From Campylobacterales bacterium (lineage in GTDB: Bacteria > Campylobacterota > Campylobacteria > Campylobacterales > Sulfurimonadaceae), in contig JAJRVF010000188.1 of the NCBI GenBank assembly GCA_024277395.1, positions 1 to 34,205 of the forward strand: a DNA stretch of 34,205 bases, read 5' to 3'. Within the stretch, counting starts at the first letter, position 1, and every line of letters starts with the position of its first letter. The notes below the pieces were generated by a model, which had not been told where the DNA came from, ran no database searches, and saw nothing but the letters and a program-made list of their open reading frames with translations. This document shows, piece by piece, positions 10,045 through 18,936 of this stretch. A program made the position numbers and the translations under genes.

Positions 10045-10777
10045 TACCCACCAATCTTATAAATAAATAGAATGCCACTGCAACATAAAACAGCAACAGC
10101 AGTCTTTTTTGCAAGTCCTCTTCGACTTGATGTTTCAAGAAAATACCAATGAATACCCCAAGCAGTGACGCCATACCGATAATAAGACCGCTTTCATAAT
10201 CCAAAACCCGTGCCATACTTAAACCAATCACCCCCGAAACTGAAGAAAACACAACAAAAAAGAGTCCCGCAGAGATAGCATTTTTTAAATTTACATGTAA
10301 AAATCCCACTAAAATGGGCACCAGCAAAATAGAGCCGCCGACACCGATAGATATGGAAAAGAGTCCAATCACCATACCTATAAAAAAAAGCAACGCCGGG
10401 TGTGGCTCTATGGTCGTATCGTACCGCTCTGTTTTAACGTACATACGCGCCAATGCAAAAATCACAAAGGCAAAAAAGAGTACCTCCAAAGCAAAAGCAT
10501 CAACCCTCGAAACAATCACAGCACTTAACAATGCTCCGACAAATCCTCCCAGTCCTATTATTAGGACCATATTAAGATCAAGCGTCCCTTTTTTAAAGTT
10601 GAGATAACTGCCATACACAGAGCTAAATACCATCTGAATCACAGAGATACCGATTGCTGTCTTCATGTCATAGCCTAAAAAAAGGAGTATCGGTACTAAA
10701 ATAGTACCGCCGCCAATTCCAAAGAACCCTGAAAGTATCCCTACCAGAATACCGACAACTCCCAACTCAATTATCAT
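10037..10777 (-). CDS. TauE/SafE family membrane permease (sulfite exporter-like)
   Basis: 246-aa polytopic ORF with repeated GxxxGxxSGFFGIGGGTILVP and IGLFSISIGVGGSILLVP motifs. Its 3' end overlaps the predicted native uvrA start (AATGAGTAA). Confidence 0.88.
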   Translation of the reverse strand: MIIELGVVGILVGILSGFFGIGGGTILVPILLFLGYDMKTAIGISVIQMVFSSVYGSYLNFKKGTLDLNMVLIIGLGGFVGALLSAVIVSRVDAFALEVLFFAFVIFALARMYVKTERYDTTIEPHPALLFFIGMVIGLFSISIGVGGSILLVPILVGFLHVNLKNAISAGLFFVVFSSVSGVIGLSMARVLDYESGLIIGMASLLGVFIGIFLKHQVEEDLQKRLLLLFYVAVAFYLFIRLVGNE

Positions 10778-10949
10778 GATTCACCTTAATTCAAGAGGCG
10801 ATTGTACTGAACAATTCCTTTAGAACGGCATAGCTGCCTATTGCATATAGAGAATATAAGTCACCAAAATCCCGCCATTTTAATCAACAATTTACATTCA
10901 ATTACGTATAATTTAGCCAAATTACCAAAGCTCTATAAACGGACTGTTC

Positions 10950-11369
10950 ATGATCAACTACATTACAACGGCAAGTGAAAATTTTTTTCAACATCAAGTT
11001 GGTACGACTTGTGCTACAGGTAATATATCGACTCAAGAGAAAGCATATAGTGCCTATATTGATATTACCAATTCGGCACATGCCGTCTATCGTGTCTATA
11101 TTGTCATAGATGAGCCGTTATTAGCACACATTGCCGAACTTTTTTTAGGAGAAGATACTCCCGACGAACAGACGCTTCAGGAGATGCTGCTTGAGACAAC
11201 GAATATGATCGTTGGCAGTGCTAAAGTTTTGGCAGAAGATTCAGGAAGTGCTTTTAGTATTGCCACTCCTTTTATTGAAAAGGAGCTGTTCTCAACGGTT
11301 GCATATGATGACAAACGTATTTTGAATATTGAAGACAATGCCATGATCATTGCACTAAAGGAGCTGTAG
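10950..11369 (+). CDS. CheX/CheC-like chemotaxis phosphatase-family protein
   Basis: 139-aa ORF with the ExxNMIVGSAK signature of CheC/CheX proteins, immediately upstream of a fliN-like gene. Confidence 0.7.
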   Translation: MINYITTASENFFQHQVGTTCATGNISTQEKAYSAYIDITNSAHAVYRVYIVIDEPLLAHIAELFLGEDTPDEQTLQEMLLETTNMIVGSAKVLAEDSGSAFSIATPFIEKELFSTVAYDDKRILNIEDNAMIIALKEL

Positions 11370-11371
11370 CC

Positions 11372-11695
11372 ATGTCCCAAGAGCAACACAGTATTGAATT
11401 TGACACCGCCAAAGAGCTTGCATGGATGGACTATGATGGGCTGTTAGATATGGAGGTTGAATTTATCTCCGATCTAGGGCAAACCATGCTCAGTATTTCC
11501 GAAATTTTAAAACTGGAAAAAGGTTCGGTCATTGACCTGAAAAAACCGGCGGGAGAAAGTGTTGAGTCTTATGTAAACGGTCGTATTATCGGTAAAGGTG
11601 AAGTGATGGTCTATGAAAAAAATCTTGCTATTCGTATTAATGAAGTCCTGGACTCCAGTGCAGTACTCTACTACCTTTCCAAAGAAAAACGATGA
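11372..11695 (+). CDS. fliN: Flagellar motor switch protein FliN-like (SpoA domain)
   Basis: 107-aa ORF: DMEVEFISDLGQTMLSISEILKLEKGSVIDLKKPAGESVESYVNGRIIGKGEVMVYEKNLAIRINEV, the SpoA/FliN domain pattern. Confidence 0.88.
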   Translation: MSQEQHSIEFDTAKELAWMDYDGLLDMEVEFISDLGQTMLSISEILKLEKGSVIDLKKPAGESVESYVNGRIIGKGEVMVYEKNLAIRINEVLDSSAVLYYLSKEKR

Positions 11696-12549
11696 AAATT
11701 GTATTGTTTTTCCTGTTTATCGGCCCTTCTTTATTTGCGGCAAATATTTTAAGCTACAACATCTACGACCGTACCGATCGTATAGACCTGATGTTTACAT
11801 TCGATACACCCTTTAGAGGAACCATTACGCAAAAACGTCACCATGACAAACTCGTTATTAAACTTAACAACAGCAGCATTGAATCTCCTAAAATCAAAAA
11901 TATTGCCTCTAAGTTTGTCTCTAAATTGACCATTGCACCCATTGAAGATGAAGTACAGATCATTGCCAAAGTACCCTACAATGTCATCATGAAGGCCTCT
12001 AAAACCTCCGATGGCTATGGCTTGAGACTTCGCTTTATGAAAGCAACAGAAAATACACAGCGCAGCCCAATGCAAAACCCTGATTTAAGTCAGCTTCCAA
12101 CCAAAGGCGATACCGAAATATCCACAAGCTACATTGCAGTCATCGCATTACTACTGCTGAGTATTGTGGCACTGCTTGTTTTTAAAAAGCGCTTGGGTAT
12201 GGCAAAAACAACCACAAAATTCTCTCTTTTTCAGAAGGCATCCGCCTCGCAAGATGACGTCAATATTCGTTTTCAAAAATCCATTGACGCGAACAACAAG
12301 GTGGTCATGTTGGAATTCGCACAAGAGAAGTATCTTGTTGTTTTGGGCAACACCAATCTTCTTTTAGATAAATTTGATGCCTCCAATGTCCGCACCAAGC
12401 ACGAATTTGAAGAGATGCTTGACATCAAACATCAAGAGCTAGAACAATTTCTAAAAATTAAAAAAGAGAGTGAGGCATTTGAGTCTTACAAAGACAAGGC
12501 CTCCGGTATGGGCGCCGTTATTGATGATCTCGATCTGAAAAAGGGCTGA
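11692..12549 (+). CDS. FliO-like protein: AMIN-like periplasmic domain followed by a single TM helix
   Basis: 285-aa ORF with signal peptide (MKIVLFFLFIGPSLFA), an AMIN-like beta domain (LMFTFDTPFRGTITQKRHHDKLVIKLNNSS...), TM YIAVIALLLLSIVALLVF and a cytoplasmic tail. ATGA overlap with fliN. Confidence 0.6.
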   Translation: MKIVLFFLFIGPSLFAANILSYNIYDRTDRIDLMFTFDTPFRGTITQKRHHDKLVIKLNNSSIESPKIKNIASKFVSKLTIAPIEDEVQIIAKVPYNVIMKASKTSDGYGLRLRFMKATENTQRSPMQNPDLSQLPTKGDTEISTSYIAVIALLLLSIVALLVFKKRLGMAKTTTKFSLFQKASASQDDVNIRFQKSIDANNKVVMLEFAQEKYLVVLGNTNLLLDKFDASNVRTKHEFEEMLDIKHQELEQFLKIKKESEAFESYKDKASGMGAVIDDLDLKKG

Positions 12550-13480
12550 AAAAGTCATCAAGAACCCGACGGAAATTTGCCGGATCGGTAATAGTATTGA
12601 CATCATTACGCAGTGCCGAAGCTCCTCGGTAGCCCCCTTTGGAATAGGTATGGACATGTTTTCGAAACATAACAACACCATGATTGCCGTAAAACTCTAT
12701 CATTTTGTCAAAATGCTCCATAATAATAGCATGTTTTAATGCTGTGTCTACATGGGATTCACCGCTTTTAAGTTGGTGAAAGATCCATGGTTTGCCTACC
12801 GCACCACGCCCTATCATAACACCATCGGCTTGTGTATGTTCCAAGACCCGCTGTGCCTTTTCAAAGGAGTCAATATCACCATTGGCAATGACAGGAATCG
12901 AAAGTATTGCCTTCATTTCGGCAATAGCATCATAATCAACAGCTGCTTTAAACTTACCGGCGCGCGTGCGTCCATGAACAGCAATAAAATCAGCTCCGCT
13001 GTTCTCCACAACTTTAGCAATTTCCAGATGGTTCTTTTCTTCAAACCCTAAGCGTACTTTAACACTTGTAAGCGATTTATTGGAGCGTTTTTTAAGGTTT
13101 TCAATTAATCGCCCCATGTGCGGCAAATTACGAAGCAGCGAGCTTCCCGATCCGTGTCCTACTACTTTAGGGACAGGGCAGCCGCAGTTAAAATCAATAA
13201 TATCAATGCCGTCACAATCATTCAGTACGTCGACTGCCTGCTCTAATACATCTATCTGTGCAGCAGCCAACTGCACTGAATAAGGTTCCTCATTGGGACT
13301 TTTTTCAAGCATCTGTAACGTTTTATGAGAGTGGTGTGCCAGCGCATTAGAACTGATCATTTCACTCACTGTCAAATCTGCACCAAATTTTTTTACAACA
13401 CTTCGAAATGGCAAATCGGTAAATCCGGCCAGCGGAGCCAACACGTAAACAGGTTTACCGGTAAAAAGATTTTTTAACAT
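12518..13480 (-). CDS. dusB: tRNA-dihydrouridine synthase
   Basis: 320-aa ORF with LAPLAGFTDLPFR, DFNCGCPVPKVVGHGSGSSLL, HGRTRAGKF, VIANGDI and DGVMIGRGAVGKPW motifs. Confidence 0.93.
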   Translation of the reverse strand: MLKNLFTGKPVYVLAPLAGFTDLPFRSVVKKFGADLTVSEMISSNALAHHSHKTLQMLEKSPNEEPYSVQLAAAQIDVLEQAVDVLNDCDGIDIIDFNCGCPVPKVVGHGSGSSLLRNLPHMGRLIENLKKRSNKSLTSVKVRLGFEEKNHLEIAKVVENSGADFIAVHGRTRAGKFKAAVDYDAIAEMKAILSIPVIANGDIDSFEKAQRVLEHTQADGVMIGRGAVGKPWIFHQLKSGESHVDTALKHAIIMEHFDKMIEFYGNHGVVMFRKHVHTYSKGGYRGASALRNDVNTITDPANFRRVLDDFFSPFSDRDHQ

Positions 13481-13515
13481 GGCATCTCAACAGTCTATTT
13501 TTTGGAAGTGTATCG

Positions 13516-13547
13516 AAAAAAAACTAAGAGAGCAGCTATTCTCTTAG
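13516..13547 (-). terminator. Rho-independent terminator of the minus-strand run upstream of dusB
   Basis: On the minus strand CTAAGAGA-ATAGCTGC-TCTCTTAG forms an 8-bp perfect stem (13524-13531/13540-13547) followed by T8 (plus-strand A8 at 13516-13523), 18 nt downstream of the ORF ending at 13566. Confidence 0.85.
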
Positions 13548-13565
13548 CAATACATAAGCAGTTAA

Positions 13566-14594
13566 TTAAACAAAAAGTTTAATATCAAAGTGCTGGTTGG
13601 CCTCTTTTAAAGCACGATAGGCTTTAAATTTCAAGAAATCATCAGCCTGAGAATTGTCCAACATTTCATTGGCAAGATCAATCATCTCAACATCATAAAG
13701 CGTGTAAATATAAGCAGAGAGTGCTTTTTCATCTTTTTCTGAAAGTTTTTCAAAAAGCTTAATGCGCTGATCAGGAATCATATTATTAGCTAAAATAGCA
13801 GAAATATCAATATAATCTTCTTCACTTAATTCCATACCGTCCATCAATTCAATAAGCTGTTCATTCGAGATATCAAGAGCATCCTTATCGGCATTTATAC
13901 GCCCTACAATGGTGCATAACGCTTCTTTGTCCATATACTCTTTGTATTTTATTAAAGTGTCGAGTTTGGCTGTAGTAATCAAGTCGCTGTAGGCTACTTT
14001 TTGATGTTCAGGCGTGTAACGCTTGGAATCGTTTAAAATGCTCTCGGCTGACACATCTCCTTTTCGGTAGCGGTTAAACTGATTCTGTATTACTAACGGA
14101 TTTGTCGGCAAAAGATGATATTTTCCCAGGTCAACCACATTGCCGGCTTGAAGTTCACGAAGCGTCTCTAATGTTTTATCAATTTTTTCATTTCCAGAAA
14201 CATACAACTTCTCCGCCGGCACAATTTTACTACCGCCTAGAACCGTTCCTAAAAGTTTATAACGCTCTGTTTTATAATCGGGATTATTATTGGCTTTTCC
14301 TAAAAAAGCATCAGAAATAGAAGAGATCAGTTTGTCATAATCCTTCTTATAGGCACGGAGCTTCAAACTGCCTACCATGCTATAGAACATCATATGTATC
14401 AGTGTGGCTATAAAAAGTATGAACATTGGCAGAACAGCCCACAATGCGATCGGCATTGAAGGAAGGTGGATACCAAAGAAATCTATACTCGTAACATCTT
14501 GCGATACGTATGAATAGACATACCAGCCTACCAGACCCATCAAAATTAATGCAGCGACAAAATAACGTTTAATATGCATTACACTCTCCTTCAT
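13566..14594 (-). CDS. Hypothetical membrane protein with two N-terminal TM helices
   Basis: 342-aa ORF with TMs YFVAALILMGLVGWYVYSYV and IALWAVLPMFILFIATLIHMMFYSMV and a helical soluble C-terminus; adjacent to dksA. Confidence 0.7.
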   Translation of the reverse strand: MKESVMHIKRYFVAALILMGLVGWYVYSYVSQDVTSIDFFGIHLPSMPIALWAVLPMFILFIATLIHMMFYSMVGSLKLRAYKKDYDKLISSISDAFLGKANNNPDYKTERYKLLGTVLGGSKIVPAEKLYVSGNEKIDKTLETLRELQAGNVVDLGKYHLLPTNPLVIQNQFNRYRKGDVSAESILNDSKRYTPEHQKVAYSDLITTAKLDTLIKYKEYMDKEALCTIVGRINADKDALDISNEQLIELMDGMELSEEDYIDISAILANNMIPDQRIKLFEKLSEKDEKALSAYIYTLYDVEMIDLANEMLDNSQADDFLKFKAYRALKEANQHFDIKLFV

Positions 14595-14948
14595 TTACCC
14601 CTGATTTTTTTCTGCAATCTCTCGACAATCAATACAATATTTGGCATGTGCCTTCACTTTAAGTCGTTGAAAACCAATTTCTTCCTCACACATTATACAT
14701 ATGCCGTACTCGCCGTTCTTTATTTTAGCTAAAGCAAGCTCAATCTCTGCCAATTCTGTCTCTTGCTGTTCTCCAATTGCGCTCTCTACAAGATTATTGT
14801 TACTAACTGAAGCATAATCACCTTCATCATTAAGCTCGCACGAGCGCAGTTGTTCAATCTCTTCTTTAACACCGTTAATATTCTTAATTATTTGATCACG
14901 CCTATCTTTTAATATGGCTTCGAAATATTCTAATTCGTTCTCTCTCAC
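14595..14948 (-). CDS. dksA: DksA/TraR C4-type zinc finger protein
   Basis: 117-aa ORF with C-terminal CIMCEEEIGFQRLKVKAHAKYCIDC zinc finger and an N-terminal coiled coil. Confidence 0.88.
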   Translation of the reverse strand: MRENELEYFEAILKDRRDQIIKNINGVKEEIEQLRSCELNDEGDYASVSNNNLVESAIGEQQETELAEIELALAKIKNGEYGICIMCEEEIGFQRLKVKAHAKYCIDCREIAEKNQG

Positions 14949-14957
14949 CGATTCTCC

Positions 14958-15416
14958 TTATTTATGATAGGGGTGCTTGTTTACTATGGTAAACCCGCGA
15001 TACAACTGTTCAATTAGGACCACTTTAGCAATTTTATGACTCATTGTCAATTTACCTAAGCTGATGACTTTGTCACATTGATTGACAAAATCTTCTTCAA
15101 ATCCAAAGGCACCGCCTAAAAAAAAATTCACCGCCATTCTATCACTTAAAAGCTTACTAAATTCAAAACTATCAATTATTTTTCCATCAGGATGCAACGC
15201 TATTGAATATCCTCTCTTGATATATGATGAAAAAACATTAGAATAAGCCGACTGTGCGGCACTTTTTGAGATAGTGTGTGCTTTGGTAACTTCTTTAGGA
15301 AAAAGTTCAATATCTTCTATGGTTGCATACTTTGAAATCATTTTTTTAAGTTCATTATTGATCGGATCATACAGTGAACGCTCTTTTTTGGCAATTGAAT
15401 AGAGCTTAATTTTCAT
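14958..15416 (-). CDS. rlmH: 23S rRNA (pseudouridine1915-N3)-methyltransferase RlmH
   Basis: ORF 14958..15497; the likely start is the ATG at 15416 ([19 protein letters not shown]). FFLGGAFGF and [30 protein letters not shown] are the RlmH/YbeA signature. Confidence 0.93.
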   Translation of the reverse strand: MKIKLYSIAKKERSLYDPINNELKKMISKYATIEDIELFPKEVTKAHTISKSAAQSAYSNVFSSYIKRGYSIALHPDGKIIDSFEFSKLLSDRMAVNFFLGGAFGFEEDFVNQCDKVISLGKLTMSHKIAKVVLIEQLYRGFTIVNKHPYHK

Positions 15417-15969
15417 AAAGCGCGGAACCAATGACACGATAGGCAACATGCTCAAATACATCATCAAAACGCACACCGCCAATCGCTGCGACATCATGCG
15501 TAGAGAGTTGCGCCAGGGTGTCTAGGCTATTGCCCAAAATGGTACCGACCTCTTTTGTTGATGTATCGCGATATGCCCCTAAACCGATATAGTTAACATC
15601 TAAACTATTGGCTTGCAAAATCTCCTCTTTATTATGCGTTGAAATTCCAAGCCATTTGTCACTGCCAATACGCTCACGTATCTGTCTAAGGGCATTTTCA
15701 ATATCTTTATCAATATATCGCAGGTCTTCTTGTCCTAAATGAACACCGTCACAAAATGGAACCAAAGCAATAGCGTCATTGACAATCAAAATGCCGTCCC
15801 ACAGCTGCCGCAACGCAATCAGTCTCTTTTTTGTAGTTGCCATATCGGGCGATTTGTTTCGATATTGAATAATAGAGGCGCCGTGCTTACGGCATAACTG
15901 TACAAAAGTTTCCAACGAGGCTTCTTTGGCATTAAGAGTCCCTTCGTCACATAAAGCATATAGCTGCAT
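15406..15969 (-). CDS. thiE: Thiamine phosphate synthase family protein (ThiE/TenI)
   Basis: 187-aa ORF with [34 protein letters not shown] and [13 protein letters not shown]. Overlaps the rlmH start by 11 nt. Confidence 0.82.
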   Translation of the reverse strand: MQLYALCDEGTLNAKEASLETFVQLCRKHGASIIQYRNKSPDMATTKKRLIALRQLWDGILIVNDAIALVPFCDGVHLGQEDLRYIDKDIENALRQIRERIGSDKWLGISTHNKEEILQANSLDVNYIGLGAYRDTSTKEVGTILGNSLDTLAQLSTHDVAAIGGVRFDDVFEHVAYRVIGSALYEN

Positions 15970-15980
15970 CCATACTGTCT

Positions 15981-16820
15981 TTAGTTGTTCATAAACATTT
16001 TCAACAAATCCGCAAGTGTATCTTTCATTTTATTACGATCGACAATCATATCGATCGACCCCTTCTCAAGCAAAAATTCAGCGCGCTGAAATCCTTCAGG
16101 AAGGTCGGAACCGATAGTCTGTTGAATAACACGGGCGCCGGCAAAACCGATGAGAGCTCCGGGTTCGGCAATAATAATATCACCCAATGTAGCAAAAGAA
16201 GCACTTACTCCTCCCATAGTAGGGTCGGTTAAGAGCGAAATATACGGGAGTCTGTGCTCAGCCAAACGAGCCAGTGCTGCCGATGTTTTACTCATCTGCA
16301 TTAGCGAATAGGTGCTCTCTTGCATCCGTGCGCCGCCGCTAGCGCTAATAATAATCAAGCCGCAGTGGTTGGCAATAGCCCGATTTACGGAGCGTACAAT
16401 TTTCTCACCCTCAACAGAGCCCAAAGAGCCGCCCATAAAAGCAAAATCAAACACTACCAATTCTGCGGGAATACCGTTAATTGTGCAAGAACCGCTTACG
16501 ACTGAGGAGTGGCGACCTGTTTTTTTAACCCCCTCTTCAATCCGTTTGGCATAACTTTTTTTATCAACAAATTTTAAAGGATCAATCGGTTTTAAACCGG
16601 CATCGAACTCAACAAAACTGCCATCGTCTGCAATGATTGAAATACGCTCCTCCACACCGATACGAATATGGTTCGAACATTTGGGGCAGACATAGTTCTG
16701 CTTCTCAATCTCCTTGTAGTACATTAGCGCTTCGCATGATTTGCATTTAATCCAATGCGACGGTGCTTCATTGCGATGCGGCTGATTCTTTTTTGAGCTA
16801 AAAAAATCCAATAAATTCAT
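15981..16820 (-). CDS. accD: Acetyl-CoA carboxylase carboxyltransferase subunit beta
   Basis: 279-aa ORF with zinc finger CKSCEALMYYKEIEKQNYVCPKC and SASGGARMQESTYSLMQMSKTSAAL, DPTMGGVSASFA motifs. Confidence 0.95.
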   Translation of the reverse strand: MNLLDFFSSKKNQPHRNEAPSHWIKCKSCEALMYYKEIEKQNYVCPKCSNHIRIGVEERISIIADDGSFVEFDAGLKPIDPLKFVDKKSYAKRIEEGVKKTGRHSSVVSGSCTINGIPAELVVFDFAFMGGSLGSVEGEKIVRSVNRAIANHCGLIIISASGGARMQESTYSLMQMSKTSAALARLAEHRLPYISLLTDPTMGGVSASFATLGDIIIAEPGALIGFAGARVIQQTIGSDLPEGFQRAEFLLEKGSIDMIVDRNKMKDTLADLLKMFMNN

Positions 16821-17551
16821 TGAGACCCCTTAAAATGTGCAAATAGTGCGAAAATTTTTTCAAAAGTTTCCCGCTTTTTTGATACCAACACCATATTCTC
16901 ATCAATAAAGCAGTGTAAATCTTTACATAGAAACAGACCTGCTTCGATGTCATAATTACGAATTGTACCTAAAAAAAGTACATAATCAACATAGTGAGCA
17001 TATGACAAAGACAAGGCTATGGCACCCGGCGACCTGTACTTCAATCCGTTTTCAACAAGTATCTTGGCAAAGCCGAGATGATCCTGTGATTTTTCAAAGA
17101 GTCCAATTTTGCTGTACGGATGGAGAACAATTTCTGTTTTACATGTAATATCATCAAGCTGCGTTCGGTACAGGTAGTTCTCATAACGTACAAAACACAT
17201 CTTAGTTGCAAAATTACAAACAACAGCGGCTACCGTTTTATTGCATTGCTGTAAAGCAATTGAAGCGCCGTAATAGGGAAACAATGAGCAAATATTGTCG
17301 CTGCCGTCAATCGGATCCAAAATAATCCGTTTCTCACCCACTCCCATCAAACCACTCTCTTCTGAATCAATGGTTCCTAAATGATGAAGATGTCTAAAAA
17401 AAATGCGCTCCGCTTCAAGATCAAAACCGCTGCTTTGGTCTCCTCCGGCTCCTATGCTATGATAACGAAACAAACTTTTTTCCTGTGTATTAATGACAAT
17501 ATCAATTTCACACAGAGCATTTAGTGTACTGTCAACAAATGCCTTGCTCAT
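16817..17551 (-). CDS. Inositol monophosphatase family protein
   Basis: 244-aa ORF with EESGLMG, LDPIDGSDN and NYDIEAG motifs of the IMPase/FIG superfamily. Confidence 0.85.
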   Translation of the reverse strand: MSKAFVDSTLNALCEIDIVINTQEKSLFRYHSIGAGGDQSSGFDLEAERIFFRHLHHLGTIDSEESGLMGVGEKRIILDPIDGSDNICSLFPYYGASIALQQCNKTVAAVVCNFATKMCFVRYENYLYRTQLDDITCKTEIVLHPYSKIGLFEKSQDHLGFAKILVENGLKYRSPGAIALSLSYAHYVDYVLFLGTIRNYDIEAGLFLCKDLHCFIDENMVLVSKKRETFEKIFALFAHFKGSQ

Positions 17552-18934
17552 CTATCCCAACAATGCTTTGACAATACTGCGAGCAGCTTCCCGTCCGTCA
17601 TACGCCGCCGTTACTACCAGATCGGCACCACGATAACAGTCACCGCCGGCATAAATTCCCGGAGTAGTCGTTTGATGGTTTTCATCTAAAGCTATTTCGC
17701 CCCACTCATTCGTCTCTATGCCATTTTCTGCGAGAAATGAGGGTTTTTCCGTATTAAATCCCAATGCCAAAACAACCACATCTGCCGTAATCTGGAACTC
17801 ACTGCCTTTGAGCTCTTCCATACGCTGACGTCCACTTTCATCTTTAGTACCCAATACTGTCTTTACCGCCTTAATAGCAACCACTTTGCCCTCTTCGCCG
17901 ACAATCATCTCTTTGGGAGAGGTAAAAAAAGCAAAATCCACCCCCTCTTCCATGGCATTTTTATATTCCTTGCGACTTCCGGGCATATTTTGTGCATCAC
18001 GACGGTATAAACATGTAACCGTTTTGGCACCCTCGCGTTTGGCAGTTCGCAGACAGTCCATTGCCGTATCACCGCCGCCAATAACGACCACATTGAGATC
18101 TTTAAAATCAAACTGCTTATCATATTCCAAACAAAAATTTTTACGCTGAATCGCCGTTAAATACTCCATAGCGGCATAAACATTCGGAGCATTTTCACCC
18201 GAAAGTCCCGCATGTTTTCCTTTGGTGGCACCAATACCAATAAACACGGCATCGTGATTATCCGAAATCTCTTCAAAATCGATATCCTCGCCAACACTGC
18301 AGTTAAGCACCAGTTTCAAACCCGCTTCTTCGAGTAATGCAACACGGCGCTCAACAATTTTTTTGTCTAATTTAAAATTGGGAATACCATACGTCAGTAA
18401 TCCACCGGCTCGGTCACTGCGCTCATACATCGTTACCGCAATACCTGAACGCAGTAAATACGTCGCTGCAGAAAGTCCCGCCGGACCAGAACCAATGATG
18501 GCTACTTTTTTCTCTGTAGTAATACCCGGGAATTCCGGCTTTAACCCCTGCTTAAAACCCTCTTCGGTAATAAACGTCTCTACCGAACCAATCGTAATGG
18601 CACCGTGTCCGTCATTGAGTGTACAATCTCCTTCACACAATCGATCGTGCGGACATACCCGCCCCATGACTTCAGGAAAAGGAGACGGCTCATTGGAAAG
18701 TTTAAATGCAAACTCCATGTCTTTCTCTGCAACAGCCTTGAGCCACTGCGGAATATAGTTGTGCAGCGGGCATTTGTTCAAACAGAACGGATCACCGCAT
18801 TGAATGCATCGTTCACTTTGGGTGGCAGCATTATAGGTGTCAAAGACTTCATAGATTTCATTATAGTCTTTGACGCGCTCTACTACTAATCTTTTATTAG
18901 GATCGATTCTGCTTGTATTAATAAATTCTCTCAT
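17552..18934 (-). CDS. gltD: Glutamate synthase small subunit
   Basis: ORF 17552..18997; the likely start is the ATG at 18934 (MREFINTSRIDPNKRLVVERVKDYNEIYE). CIQCGDPFCLNKCPLHNYIP, GSGPAGLSAATYL and VIGGGDTAMDCLRTAKREGA motifs. Confidence 0.95.
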   Translation of the reverse strand: MREFINTSRIDPNKRLVVERVKDYNEIYEVFDTYNAATQSERCIQCGDPFCLNKCPLHNYIPQWLKAVAEKDMEFAFKLSNEPSPFPEVMGRVCPHDRLCEGDCTLNDGHGAITIGSVETFITEEGFKQGLKPEFPGITTEKKVAIIGSGPAGLSAATYLLRSGIAVTMYERSDRAGGLLTYGIPNFKLDKKIVERRVALLEEAGLKLVLNCSVGEDIDFEEISDNHDAVFIGIGATKGKHAGLSGENAPNVYAAMEYLTAIQRKNFCLEYDKQFDFKDLNVVVIGGGDTAMDCLRTAKREGAKTVTCLYRRDAQNMPGSRKEYKNAMEEGVDFAFFTSPKEMIVGEEGKVVAIKAVKTVLGTKDESGRQRMEELKGSEFQITADVVVLALGFNTEKPSFLAENGIETNEWGEIALDENHQTTTPGIYAGGDCYRGADLVVTAAYDGREAARSIVKALLG

Positions 18935-18936
18935 TA

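Noticed and set aside
15417-15497. Extended N-terminus of the rlmH ORF
   Set aside because: Overlaps thiE; the RlmH family starts at MKIKLYSI (15416).
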